Under the pieces are notes generated by a model, which saw nothing but the letters and a program-made list of their open reading frames with translations, was not told the DNA's origin and searched no databases. Position numbers and translations under genes: made by a program. Positions 8,411-17,672 of a DNA stretch of 64,000 bases are shown here, one piece after another. How positions within the stretch are numbered: the stretch's first letter is position 1; every line of letters begins with the position of its first letter. The stretch covers positions 1 through 64,000 of the forward strand of contig JAFRCE010000023.1 of the NCBI GenBank assembly GCA_017404505.1, read 5' to 3'. This DNA comes from Solobacterium sp. (GTDB lineage: Bacteria > Bacillota_I > Bacilli_A > Erysipelotrichales > Erysipelotrichaceae).

Positions 8411-8815
8411 TTAACGCCTGTTTGCCAGCCAGCGCCGGTGACTGGTCAGACGTGAGACAAATACAGTGTGTTCTTCTCCCTCGAAACAGATGAAGCCGCC
8501 GCGGCCGTTGGCCAGGGCAAGGATGTCTTCGGCGTCCTCAAGGTATTCAGCTACGGTTGGCTTGATGACAACTTTGTAGGGAATGATGTAGATGGGAATC
8601 CGGTATTCGATTCCCTTGTCCTTGATGCGCGGTTCCATATGCGGCATGACCATCGCGATATCCACTTCATCCTGACGGTCATATAACTGATAAACAGGGA
8701 TAAAAATGAAGGATACTTTATCCTGCAGATGCTCTTTGATCGTATTCTCAGAAAGATAGCGGGACAAAAAGCCTGAAGAGAATCCTTCACCGCAGCAGAT
8801 TGCTATTCTGATCAT
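8411..8815 (-). CDS. PTS lactose/cellobiose-type IIB-like protein
   Basis: The 134-residue protein opens MIRIAICCGEGFSSGFLS, matching the phosphocysteine loop of IIB-cellobiose proteins (Cys7 or Cys8 followed by a small-residue loop). The remainder keeps the alpha/beta layout but ends in a basic tail unlike transporters. There is no IIA or IIC partner in the window, so it is an orphan. The link to a kinase and phosphoesterase hints at a regulatory use of the IIB fold. Confidence 0.6.
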   Translation of the reverse strand: MIRIAICCGEGFSSGFLSRYLSENTIKEHLQDKVSFIFIPVYQLYDRQDEVDIAMVMPHMEPRIKDKGIEYRIPIYIIPYKVVIKPTVAEYLEDAEDILALANGRGGFICFEGEEHTVFVSRLTSHRRWLANRR

Positions 8816-8845
8816 CTGACTACTCCTTCCGCTTTTGTTTATCTT

Positions 8846-8854
8846 ATTTTAGCA
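8846..8854 (-). promoter_or_regulatory. Extended -10 promoter of the IIB/phosphoesterase/kinase operon
   Basis: The minus strand reads TGCTAAAAT about 30 bases before the start codon at 8815. There is an AAGGAG ribosome binding site in the leader. No clear -35 accompanies it. Confidence 0.45.
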
Positions 8855-9079
8855 TATCTTTTGTCAGAGGAAATACAGACAGAAAGTCTTAACAGAATAC
8901 AATGTCTGCCATCATCCGGAAAAAAGCAGCCCGGCGTTACGCTTTAATGCATGTATGAATGTCAGAAGCCGCGCAATGTCTGATAACAGATGCGGCAGGA
9001 TGCATATTTTTTTTCATTGTATATATGTAGAAAACAGGGATGAAAGCGTTATAGTAATTGATAAGAGAGAAAATGAAAT

Positions 9080-9502
9080 ATGGATAATCAGATTTTCAGA
9101 GAAAAAAGTGTTGAAAGAATGTCTTCTCCGGAAGAACTGAACAAATACCTGCGGGTAACGAATCCCAGCATCTGGGCAATCCTGTGCGCTGTGATCGCTT
9201 TTCTTGTCGGCCTGATCGTCTGGGCGAGCGTCGGTACGCTTGAAACCAGAGCGGAAGGTATCGCGGAAGCCAGAAACGGTAATGTTACCATCATTGTGAC
9301 AGGCGACCGTGCAAGTCTTGTCGAGGAAGGTATGACCGTGGAAATCGATGAAGAGACGACGGTTCTCAGTTCCGTGCAGATGGACGAATACGGCCGGGCT
9401 GTCGGCGAAGCAGTACTGAATGTGCCGGATGGAAAATACCGGGCAGAGGTCATCGTCGAAAGCATCACACCAATCAGTTTTCTGATCAGAAATGAGAAGT
9501 AA
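9080..9502 (+). CDS. Short HlyD-like NHLM-type secretion protein
   Basis: The 140-residue protein has a cytoplasmic N-terminus, one membrane segment at about residues 32-51 (WAILCAVIAFLVGLIVWASV) and a short beta-rich outer part. The opening SSPEELNKYLRVTNP is typical of the HlyD-like member of NHLM bacteriocin export sets. The usual family member is about twice as long and has a coiled-coil hairpin; here that part is missing, with no obvious frameshift. It is the first gene of a three-gene operon with two ABC proteins, and GAGAG before the ATG is a modest ribosome binding site. Confidence 0.7.
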   Translation: MDNQIFREKSVERMSSPEELNKYLRVTNPSIWAILCAVIAFLVGLIVWASVGTLETRAEGIAEARNGNVTIIVTGDRASLVEEGMTVEIDEETTVLSSVQMDEYGRAVGEAVLNVPDGKYRAEVIVESITPISFLIRNEK

Positions 9503-9505
9503 TCA

Positions 9506-11683
9506 ATGGCAGACAAGATCAAAACCCCAGTCACAAAAGGAGTGGCCAAAGTACCTGTGATCATGCAGATGGAAGCGCTCGAATGCGGCGCTGCCTGTCT
9601 TGCCATGGTTTCCGCGTACTATGGAAAATGGGTTCCGCTGGAACAGGTCCGTATCGACTGCGGCGTGTCTAGAGACGGCTCGAATGCCAAGAACATTCTG
9701 CTGGCGGCGCGCAACTACGGTCTGGAAGCAGCCGGCTACCGGTTTGAACCGGAAAGCCTGAAGAGTGAAGGCGAGTTCCCATGTATTATCCACTGGAATT
9801 TCAACCACTTTGTCGTACTCAACGGATTCCGCGGCGACAAGGCGGTTTTAAATGACCCTGCCCGGGGTACTGTTACGGTTTCCATGAAGGAATTCGACGA
9901 GAGTTTTACCGGCATCGTTTTAATGATGAAGCCGGGTGAGTCTTTCCAGCCCGGCGGCAAACCCAAGAGTGTTCTTGCCTTTGCGGCCTCACGTCTGGAA
10001 GGTGCCAAGGCAGCGATCATCTTTGTCACGCTGACGACGGCGATTTCCTATCTGTTCTCCGTCATCAATCCGGTCATGACGCAGATCTTCATGGACCGTC
10101 TTCTGACCGGTGTCAATCCGGAATGGCTGATGCCCTTTATCACGGTCATGGCCATGCTGGCCATCGTGCAGATCATCGTGCAGTGGTTCTCGGCTGTCTA
10201 TTCGCTGAAGATCAACGGCAAGATGTCCGTCATCGGTTCCATGTCCTATATGTGGAAGATCATGCAGATGCCGATGGAATTCTTCTCGCAGCGCATGGTC
10301 GGTGACCTGCTTTCCCGTCAGGCGACCAATGCGTCGATTGCCCAGACCCTGGTCGGAACTCTGGCGCCGCTGCTGCTGAATACCATCATGATGCTGTTCT
10401 ATCTCGTCGTCATGATCCGATACTCTCTGGTGCTGACGCTGGTCGGCATCACCGCGATGGTTCTCAACCTTCTGATGTCCCGCTATATTTCCAACCGCCG
10501 TATCAATCTGATGCGCGTCCAGGCGAGAGATGCCGGCAAGCTGTCTTCGACAACGATGAACGGTATCAGTATGATCGAGACGATCAAGAGCGCCGGCGCG
10601 GAAAACGGCTATTTCCAGAGATGGGCAGGCTATCAGGCGTCGATGAATGAAATATCTGTCAACTTCACGGAAACAAATACCTTCCTCGGTATCATTCCGG
10701 CGTTCCTTTCTTCCATGTCGAGTTATGTTGTTCTCTTCCTCGGTGTCTATTACGCGATGAACCAGAACTTCACGCTTGGTATGATCATGACCTTCCAGAG
10801 TGTCCTGCAGTCCTTCATGTCACCGGCCATGACACTGATCAATGCCGGTCAGCAGATCCAGGAAATGCGGACTTCCATGGAACGTGTCGAAGACGTCATG
10901 CAGTATCCTTCCGATCCGTACTTCAAGGACGAGCCGGTCGACGACAATGAGAGTTACGCGAAACTGTCCGGCAAGATCGAAATGAAGAACGTGACGTTCG
11001 GCTATTCCCGTCTTTCCGAGCCGCTGATCAAGGATTTCTCGATGAGTGTGGAACCGGGCCAGCGCATTGCGTTTGTCGGATCCAGCGGCTGCGGCAAATC
11101 CACGATCACCAAACTGATCTGCGGTCTGAACAAGCCATGGAGCGGTGAAATACTCTTTGACGGCAAGCCGATCATTGACATTGACCGCAGTGTCTTCACG
11201 GGATCCCTGGCGGTCGTCGATCAGGAAATCATTATTTACGAAGATACAATTGCCAACAACATCCGTATGTGGGATGAATCCATTGAAGATTTTGAAGTAA
11301 TCATGGCTGCCCGTGACGCCCATATCCATGATGACATCATGCACAGGGAAGGCGGCTATCAGTATAAACTGACAGAAAACGGCAAGGATATGTCCGGCGG
11401 CCAGCGTCAGCGTCTGGAAATTGCCAGAGTCCTGGCTCAGGATCCGACCATTATTATTCTCGATGAAGCGACTTCCGCCCTGGATGCCAAGACGGAATAC
11501 GAAGTTGTGGAAGCTATCAAAAAGAGAGGCATTACCTGCATCGTCGTCGCCCATCGTCTTTCCACGATCCGTGACTGTGACGAAATCGTCGTTCTGGATC
11601 ACGGCAAGGTCGTGGAACGCGGAACACATGATGAATTATTTGCCAAGGGCGGTTATTACACCGACCTGATCGTCAATGAATAA
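9506..11683 (+). CDS. NHLM-type peptide exporter with C39 peptidase, permease and ATPase
   Basis: The 725-residue protein fuses an N-terminal C39 peptidase, a six-helix ABC membrane domain (about residues 165-455) and an ATPase domain. Catalytic Cys27 (LECGAAC), His101 and Asp117 are all present, so the protease should be active. The ATPase has Walker A GSSGCGKST near 528, the signature SGGQRQR and Walker B IIILDEATSALD. The family cuts a leader at a double-glycine site while exporting ribosomal peptides. It starts 3 bases after the HlyD-like gene stop. Confidence 0.88.
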   Translation: MADKIKTPVTKGVAKVPVIMQMEALECGAACLAMVSAYYGKWVPLEQVRIDCGVSRDGSNAKNILLAARNYGLEAAGYRFEPESLKSEGEFPCIIHWNFNHFVVLNGFRGDKAVLNDPARGTVTVSMKEFDESFTGIVLMMKPGESFQPGGKPKSVLAFAASRLEGAKAAIIFVTLTTAISYLFSVINPVMTQIFMDRLLTGVNPEWLMPFITVMAMLAIVQIIVQWFSAVYSLKINGKMSVIGSMSYMWKIMQMPMEFFSQRMVGDLLSRQATNASIAQTLVGTLAPLLLNTIMMLFYLVVMIRYSLVLTLVGITAMVLNLLMSRYISNRRINLMRVQARDAGKLSSTTMNGISMIETIKSAGAENGYFQRWAGYQASMNEISVNFTETNTFLGIIPAFLSSMSSYVVLFLGVYYAMNQNFTLGMIMTFQSVLQSFMSPAMTLINAGQQIQEMRTSMERVEDVMQYPSDPYFKDEPVDDNESYAKLSGKIEMKNVTFGYSRLSEPLIKDFSMSVEPGQRIAFVGSSGCGKSTITKLICGLNKPWSGEILFDGKPIIDIDRSVFTGSLAVVDQEIIIYEDTIANNIRMWDESIEDFEVIMAARDAHIHDDIMHREGGYQYKLTENGKDMSGGQRQRLEIARVLAQDPTIIILDEATSALDAKTEYEVVEAIKKRGITCIVVAHRLSTIRDCDEIVVLDHGKVVERGTHDELFAKGGYYTDLIVNE

Positions 11684-11697
11684 AAGAAGGAGTCTTT

Positions 11698-13938
11698 GTG
11701 GGCTGGTTTGATGAACAAATAAAACAACGGAAAATATCTGATCAGGAAGTCTTTGAAGACTCTTTTATGCGTGTCGCCGCGTCGGTCATCGGCGCGAGCA
11801 CGGCTGTTCAGCTGAACAGCAGCCGTCATATCGCCAAGTACGCAGTCGATGAGATCCTGATGTATTTCAACAAGAAGCCGGTGGATATCCCTTCCTCCAT
11901 TACCGATTTCGACGAACAGCTGGAATATGCCTTCCGGCCGCACGGTATCATGCGGCGGCAGATCAAGCTGGAGAAAGGGTGGCATAAGGATTCCTTCGGT
12001 GTGATTCTCGCTTTCACGAAAGACGGCGGCCACGCTGTGGCACTGTTACCGGGTGAGTTTGGCGGCTACTGGTTTACCGATCACAGCATCGGCAAGAAGA
12101 CGGTTGTCACCAACGCGAACGAAGAACTCTTCGATGATGACGCGATTCTTTTCTACCGTCCGCTGCCTTTGCGGGCTCTGGGTATCACCGATCTGATGAT
12201 GTATATCAGAGACATCATCTCCACCAATGACTTCCTGCTGGTTGCCGGCATGATGTTGCTGGTGACAGTGATCGGCATGGTTGCGAACCGTCTTTACAGG
12301 ATCCTGACCGGACCGGTTCTCAACAGTCATTCCATGTCAGCGTTGATCGGCATCGCCATCTTTATCGTCAGTGTCAACATTACTTCGCTGCTGATTGGTG
12401 CGGTCCGGAGTCTGTACATGTCACGTATCCAGATCAAGACCAACGCATCCGTGCAGGCAGCTGTCATGATGCGTCTGATGTCGCTGCCGCCGCGTTTCTT
12501 CCGGCAGTATTCTTCCGGTGAACTGGCACAGCGTACCAGCAGTGTTTCCTCATTATGTGACATGCTGATGAACGGTTTCTTCACAACCGGTCTGACATCG
12601 CTCTTCTCACTGCTGTATGTGACGCAGATCTTCTCCTTCGCGCCGACGCTGGTCATTCCGTCGCTGATCATCATCGTTGTGACAGTCGCTCTGTCAGCGA
12701 TCACCGGTCTGATCCAGATCAATATCTCACGCAAGCAGATGGAAGTTTCTTCCAAGGAATCCGGTATGAGTTACGCATTGCTGTCGGGTATCCAGAAGAT
12801 CAAACTGTCCGGTGCCGAGAAGCGTGCGTTCGCAAGATGGGCGAACCTGTTTGCCCAGCGGGCTGAATATCAGTACAATCCGCCGATGATCCTGAAGATC
12901 AATACAGTGCTGACCACGGCGGTCACTCTGGCCGGCAATATCCTGCTGTATTATCTGGCGGTGAAAACCAATATCGGTCCTTCCGGATACTATGCCTTCA
13001 ACGCCGCGTATGGTTCCGTCATGGCGGCCTTCAGTTCCCTGTCCAGCATCGTTCTGAACATTGCCGGCATCAAGCCGACTTTGGAAATGGCCGAGCCGAT
13101 CCTCAAGGAAATTCCGGAAACAGCGGAAAACAAGCGGGTCATCTCAGACATCCGCGGCAATATCGAAATGAATCAGGTGTACTTCCGTTATGAAGAGAAC
13201 AGTCCGTATATCGTCGACGGTCTTTCCCTGAAGATCAAACACGGAGAGTATCTTGCCATTGTCGGCCGTACCGGCTGCGGCAAATCCACTCTGATCCGTC
13301 TTCTGCTCGGATTTGAAAAACCTGAGAAAGGTGCCATCTATTATGACGGCATGGATATCAGTACCATTGATCTGCGTTCTCTGCGCCGCAAGATCGGCGT
13401 CGTCTCGCAGGACGGCAGCCTCTTCAGCGGTGATATCTATTCCAATATCTCGATCGCGGCTCCGCAGCTGACCATGGACGAAGCCTGGGAAGCGGCCGAA
13501 ACAGCCGGTATCGCGGATGATATCCGCCGTATGCCGATGGGCATGCACACCATGGTCGCAGAGGGCGGCGGAGGCTTCTCCGGCGGTCAGAAACAGCGTC
13601 TCATGATTGCCCGCGCGATCGCTCCGAAACCGAAGATCCTGATCTTCGACGAAGCGACAAGCGCCCTTGACAACAAGACACAGAAGAAGGTATCGGAAGC
13701 GCTCGATGCCCTGAAGTGCACCCGTATTGTCATCGCTCACCGTCTGTCGACGATCCGCCACTGTGACAGAATTCTCGTACTGGAAGGCGGCAAGATCATC
13801 GAAGATGGAACCTACGACGAACTGATCGAACTGAACGGCTTCTTCGCGGAACTGGTTGAACGTCAGAGACTGGATACGGAAACGGAAAACCAGAACGAAG
13901 AAGAAACAGAACAGACCGAAGAAGAAAAGGAAGCCTGA
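11698..13938 (+). CDS. NHLM-type export ABC permease/ATPase, second subunit
   Basis: The 746-residue protein has an N-terminal domain of about 160 residues without a C39 catalytic cysteine, then six membrane helices and an ATPase with GRTGCGKST, SGGQKQR and ILIFDEATSALD. It ends in a glutamate-rich tail. This is the usual partner of the peptidase-bearing exporter in NHLM loci. The start is GTG 11698 with AAGAAGGAG five bases before it. The two half-transporters likely form a heterodimer. A terminator follows. Confidence 0.85.
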   Translation: MGWFDEQIKQRKISDQEVFEDSFMRVAASVIGASTAVQLNSSRHIAKYAVDEILMYFNKKPVDIPSSITDFDEQLEYAFRPHGIMRRQIKLEKGWHKDSFGVILAFTKDGGHAVALLPGEFGGYWFTDHSIGKKTVVTNANEELFDDDAILFYRPLPLRALGITDLMMYIRDIISTNDFLLVAGMMLLVTVIGMVANRLYRILTGPVLNSHSMSALIGIAIFIVSVNITSLLIGAVRSLYMSRIQIKTNASVQAAVMMRLMSLPPRFFRQYSSGELAQRTSSVSSLCDMLMNGFFTTGLTSLFSLLYVTQIFSFAPTLVIPSLIIIVVTVALSAITGLIQINISRKQMEVSSKESGMSYALLSGIQKIKLSGAEKRAFARWANLFAQRAEYQYNPPMILKINTVLTTAVTLAGNILLYYLAVKTNIGPSGYYAFNAAYGSVMAAFSSLSSIVLNIAGIKPTLEMAEPILKEIPETAENKRVISDIRGNIEMNQVYFRYEENSPYIVDGLSLKIKHGEYLAIVGRTGCGKSTLIRLLLGFEKPEKGAIYYDGMDISTIDLRSLRRKIGVVSQDGSLFSGDIYSNISIAAPQLTMDEAWEAAETAGIADDIRRMPMGMHTMVAEGGGGFSGGQKQRLMIARAIAPKPKILIFDEATSALDNKTQKKVSEALDALKCTRIVIAHRLSTIRHCDRILVLEGGKIIEDGTYDELIELNGFFAELVERQRLDTETENQNEEETEQTEEEKEA

Positions 13939-13963
13939 TCGCTCCGGTTATGAATCAGAAATG

Positions 13964-13988
13964 AAAGGACTCTGCGTGAGTCCTTTTT
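13964..13988 (+). terminator. Terminator of the NHLM export operon
   Basis: AAAGGACTC pairs with GAGTCCTTT around a 5-base loop and leads into TTTTT. Confidence 0.85.
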
Positions 13989-14067
13989 CTGAATGAATGA
14001 TCAAAATGATTGCAGGCGAGGCAAATGAATGGGAATATCAGACAGAGAAGAAACAGGGAGGCAGGAT

Positions 14068-15267
14068 ATGAAAAAACTGAGTGAGAGAGTCGGAACATTC
14101 ACGGATTCCGTGATCCGCCGCATGACCCGCATCAGCGATGCGTACGGAGCCATCAATCTGTCCCAGGGCTTTCCGGATTTTGATCCGCCGCAGGCGATGC
14201 TTGATGCCCTCAGCAGAACCGCATATGAAGGACCGCACCAGTATTCCATCACCTTCGGGGCAAAGAATCTGCGTGACGCACTGGCAGAAAAATATGACAA
14301 AGCCACCGGGCTTCATACCGATCCGGATACGCAGATCATTGTGACCTGCGGCAGTACGGAAGCGATGATCTGCGCGATGATGACGGTGTGCAATCCCAAC
14401 GACAAAGTTCTGATCTTTTCCCCGTTCTATGAGAATTACGGGGCTGACGCGATCCTGTCCGGCGCCGAGCCAATCTATGTGCCGCTCGTGCCGCCGTCCT
14501 ATGATTTTGATCCGGCTCTGATCGAGAAGGGCTTTCAGGAAGGCGCTGTGGCACTGATTCTCTGCAATCCTTCCAATCCCTGCGGCAAAGTATTCCGCCG
14601 TGAAGAACTGCAGGTCATTGCCGATCTGGCAAAGAAATACGATGCCTGGGTCATTACCGATGAAGTCTATGAGCATATGGTCTATGCGCCGCATGTTCAC
14701 ACGATCATGGCATCGTTGCCCGGCATGGCGGAAAGAACCATTACCTGCAACAGTCTTTCCAAGACCTTTTCCGCTACCGGCTGGCGGCTGGGCTATATGA
14801 TCGGCCCTGCGGAAGTCATCGAGGCTGCCAAGAAAGTCCATGATTTTCTGACCGTCGGAGCACCGGCCCCTTTACAGGAAGCGGCTGTTGCCGGCCTGTT
14901 ACTCGGAGAAGATTATTACGCGGATCTGAACCGGCTGTATACCGAAAAAAGAGACTATTTCCTGGCTGGTCTGGACCGGATCGGACTGAAGCATAACATT
15001 CCGCAAGGGACGTATTTCGTGCTTGTCGATATCAGTGATTTCCTGGCGATGGAACAGTTCAGAGGCTGGAGTGATCTGGCTTTCTGTGAATGGATGATCA
15101 AAGAGATCGGTGTGGCGGCCGTGCCGGGTTCCAGTTTCTTCCGGGAGCCGGTCAATCATCTGATCCGTCTTCACTTCGCAAGACAGAAAGATACGATCGA
15201 CGAAGCTTTGAAGCGGATGGCGAAAATGGCAGACATGCTGGAGAAGAAGGATACTTCCGGACAATGA
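14068..15267 (+). CDS. PLP-dependent aminotransferase class I/II
   Basis: The 399-residue fold-type I aminotransferase has NLSQGFPDFDPP near residue 29, the substrate and PLP pocket CNPSNPCGKVF, and the Schiff-base lysine in SLSKTFSATGWRLGY. It resembles the kynurenine/methionine aminotransferase branch. ATG 14068 has GGGAGG upstream; the frame also contains an ATG at 14029, without a good site. It appears monocistronic and lies between two terminator-bounded units. Confidence 0.85.
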   Translation: MKKLSERVGTFTDSVIRRMTRISDAYGAINLSQGFPDFDPPQAMLDALSRTAYEGPHQYSITFGAKNLRDALAEKYDKATGLHTDPDTQIIVTCGSTEAMICAMMTVCNPNDKVLIFSPFYENYGADAILSGAEPIYVPLVPPSYDFDPALIEKGFQEGAVALILCNPSNPCGKVFRREELQVIADLAKKYDAWVITDEVYEHMVYAPHVHTIMASLPGMAERTITCNSLSKTFSATGWRLGYMIGPAEVIEAAKKVHDFLTVGAPAPLQEAAVAGLLLGEDYYADLNRLYTEKRDYFLAGLDRIGLKHNIPQGTYFVLVDISDFLAMEQFRGWSDLAFCEWMIKEIGVAAVPGSSFFREPVNHLIRLHFARQKDTIDEALKRMAKMADMLEKKDTSGQ

Positions 15268-15355
15268 TCCGGCGGAATTCAATATCGTATTGTTTTTCAA
15301 CATTGTATAATCTAATGAGAAATACGAACGGTTACTGCAGAGAGGTAAACAACAG

Positions 15356-16990
15356 ATGAAACTCTATTTTATCGGCGCCGACCGGGAAGTGACGGGAAGC
15401 TGCCATGTGCTTGAAGTAAACGGTAAATATATCATGCTGGACTGCGGCCTGGAGCAGGGCCGGGACATCTATGTGAACGAGGATCTTCCGGTGTCTGCTT
15501 CCGAGATCGATGCCGTGCTGCTTTCCCATGCGCACATCGATCATTCCGGCCTGCTGCCAAAACTTGTCAAAGACGGCTTCCACGGCAAGATCTGGTGCAC
15601 CGATGCCACAAAACAGCTGTGCGATATCATGCTGAAGGACTCGGCGCATATCCAGGAATCCGAAGCGGAGTGGGCCAGCCGGAAAGCGAAACGCAGCGGC
15701 CGCAAGCAGGTGAAGCCGCTCTATACCGTGCAGGACGCGGACATTGCCATGCTGTATTTCCGGGTCATCCCGTATGGTGAAACGTTCAGTCCGGTGGAAG
15801 GCGTCACGGCCAGATATGAAGACGGCGGCCACATTCTTGGCAGCGCCATCATCTATCTGACCATGCAGGAAGATGGAAAGACAAGAACCCTGGCATATAC
15901 CGGCGACCTTGGTAACATTAACATGCCGATCGTCAACGATCCTTCGCCCAGAGAATCGACGGACTATGTCATTACCGAGAGCACTTACGGCGACCGTCTC
16001 CATGAAAAGATCGACAATCCGGTCAAGCAGCTCGCGGATATCATGAATAGGACATTCGCGCGGGGCGGCAATGTCGTCATTCCTGCTTTCGCGGTGGGAA
16101 GAACTCAGGAGATCCTGTATTTTATCCGTGAGATCCTGAAGAACGATATGGTTTCCTATAAGGATTTCCTTGTCTATGTGGACAGTCCGCTGGCTGAGGA
16201 AGCAACAGCGATCTTTGAGGAAAACACATTCGGATATTATGACGAAGAAGCGATGCAGATCCTTCGTGAAGGCGGCCATCCGCTGGTCTTCCCGAATCTT
16301 CGGATGGTCATTGACGTCGAAGAGTCAAAACTGATCAATACCAGTGACAAACCGTCCGTTATCATTTCGGCATCGGGTATGTGCACAAGCGGCCGTATCA
16401 AGCATCATCTCAAGCACAATCTGTGGCGGCCGGAATGCACCATTGCCTTTGCCGGCTATCAGGCGGAAGACACATTGGGCAGAAGACTGGTCGACGGTGA
16501 AAAGGATGTCAGAATCTATCAGGAAGATATCCATGTGGAAGCGGAAATCGTCGAACTGCAAGACGTCAGCGCCCATGCCGACCGGGACGGACTGGTGCAC
16601 TGGCTGACGGACAATCCGGAAAAACCGAGAAACGTGTTTGTCGTGCATGGTGAAGACACGGTCGCGGAAAGTTTTGCGAAGCAGCTGCAGAATGACTGCG
16701 GTTATGAAGCGTCCGCCCCATATTCCGGCTATGTCTTCGATCTTCTGTATAACAAGTATGAAAGCACGGAGGAACCGGACCGGGTTCTCAGCGCGGAAGA
16801 AAAGAAAGAAGAGATCCGTAAAGATCAGGAAAGAGAACAGGATACCTACAGTCAGAACAAGTATTACAACGAACTGATGGAGAAGGGACAGAAACTGATC
16901 CGCCTGATCGAAAAACACAAAAACGCGAAAAACAGCGAACTGAAAAAGTTTCTCAAGGAAGTTGACAAGCTGGTTAGCCGCTGGGACTGA
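15356..16990 (+). CDS. Beta-CASP metallo-beta-lactamase fold ribonuclease
   Basis: The 544-residue protein has the metal motif SHAHIDHSG (His58, His60, Asp62, His63), a second metal strand with YTGDLG, the beta-CASP domain with ITESTYGDR and ISASGMCTSGRIKHHL, and the late VHGE strand. This is the CPSF73/YsH1-like bacterial family (COG1236), which processes RNA. A highly charged C-terminal 80-residue tail (EEKKEEIRKDQEREQ) looks like a helical extension. TATAAT and a leader with GAGAGG precede the ATG. Confidence 0.87.
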   Translation: MKLYFIGADREVTGSCHVLEVNGKYIMLDCGLEQGRDIYVNEDLPVSASEIDAVLLSHAHIDHSGLLPKLVKDGFHGKIWCTDATKQLCDIMLKDSAHIQESEAEWASRKAKRSGRKQVKPLYTVQDADIAMLYFRVIPYGETFSPVEGVTARYEDGGHILGSAIIYLTMQEDGKTRTLAYTGDLGNINMPIVNDPSPRESTDYVITESTYGDRLHEKIDNPVKQLADIMNRTFARGGNVVIPAFAVGRTQEILYFIREILKNDMVSYKDFLVYVDSPLAEEATAIFEENTFGYYDEEAMQILREGGHPLVFPNLRMVIDVEESKLINTSDKPSVIISASGMCTSGRIKHHLKHNLWRPECTIAFAGYQAEDTLGRRLVDGEKDVRIYQEDIHVEAEIVELQDVSAHADRDGLVHWLTDNPEKPRNVFVVHGEDTVAESFAKQLQNDCGYEASAPYSGYVFDLLYNKYESTEEPDRVLSAEEKKEEIRKDQEREQDTYSQNKYYNELMEKGQKLIRLIEKHKNAKNSELKKFLKEVDKLVSRWD

Positions 16991-17024
16991 TCCTCCCTGA
17001 TTGAACATCCGGGGGATCTTTTTT
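16989..17024 (+). terminator. Terminator of the beta-CASP ribonuclease gene
   Basis: GATCCTCC pairs with GGGGGATC (one G-T pair) and is followed by six T. Confidence 0.75.
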
Positions 17025-17053
17025 CGTTTACTGGATGAACATAGAACTGTACA

Positions 17054-17575
17054 TTAAAGACTGTTCATATAACGGATGATCTCAAACAGCTGTTCCGGTG
17101 TTTCCTTCTTGCCGTTTCGCAGCCACATGGAACATAGCGTGAAATAACTGCCCCAGAAATATACCATTGTATAGGCGGGATACTTTGCCAGTATCGCGTC
17201 TTTTTCTTCGGCGGCCGAAAAGAGTGATTTGGTCGTGGGAAGATATGAGATCCTGGGCAGAAGATCCCAGTGCCGCAAGGCCGTCAGAAGATCTGAATTG
17301 ACGGCAAAGAAATGAATCATGTCCCTGATGAACTGATCACTTTTAAAGTAATCAATTGTCCATTCGTGAGAACCGAAAGCTTTTTCATGGGCGGTTTCAT
17401 AAGCGGAAAGAAGCACGTCATCCGCTTTGGAAAAATGATGGTAGAAAGCGGTTCTTGAAATGCCTGCTTCCCGGCAGATGTCAGTGATGGAGATACGCTC
17501 ATAGGCGTTTTTCTTCATCAGTTTCAGCAATGCTTTTTCAATGGCTTTCCGGTTATTCTCCGCTGTTTTGTTCAT
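17054..17575 (-). CDS. TetR/AcrR-family regulator
   Basis: The 173-residue protein has a TetR helix-turn-helix at about residues 10-55 (ISITDICREAGISRTAFYHHFSKADDVL) and a C-terminal ligand domain resembling TetR_C_33-like members in Bacillota. It is divergent to the SDR at 17673 with 97 bases between, so it likely controls that enzyme. The start codon lies six bases after a TAAAAT -10 box, with no ribosome binding site. Confidence 0.85.
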   Translation of the reverse strand: MNKTAENNRKAIEKALLKLMKKNAYERISITDICREAGISRTAFYHHFSKADDVLLSAYETAHEKAFGSHEWTIDYFKSDQFIRDMIHFFAVNSDLLTALRHWDLLPRISYLPTTKSLFSAAEEKDAILAKYPAYTMVYFWGSYFTLCSMWLRNGKKETPEQLFEIIRYMNSL

Positions 17576-17581
17576 AACTGC

Positions 17582-17587
17582 ATTTTA
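17582..17587 (-). promoter_or_regulatory. -10 box of the TetR gene, leaderless arrangement
   Basis: The minus strand reads TAAAAT, six bases, ATG. Transcription would start on the A of the start codon. Confidence 0.45.
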
Positions 17588-17593
17588 TCATTG

Positions 17594-17626
17594 AAAGTTT
17601 ACAGTTTTATGCAATTTGTAATCTTT
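17594..17626. promoter_or_regulatory. Candidate TetR operator
   Basis: AAAGTTTACA and TGTAATCTTT form a 10-base inverted repeat with one mismatch and a 13-base spacer, between the divergent TetR and SDR genes. Confidence 0.4.
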
Positions 17627-17672
17627 TTGTCTAAGCAGGAATGCTAAGTTGTTGATGGAGGAAATAAACAAT

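Noticed and set aside
8955..9140. Small frame of 61 codons just before the NHLM export genes, as a possible precursor peptide
   Set aside because: It lacks a ribosome binding site, a double-glycine leader and NHLP or Nif11 features, and overlaps the start of the HlyD-like gene.
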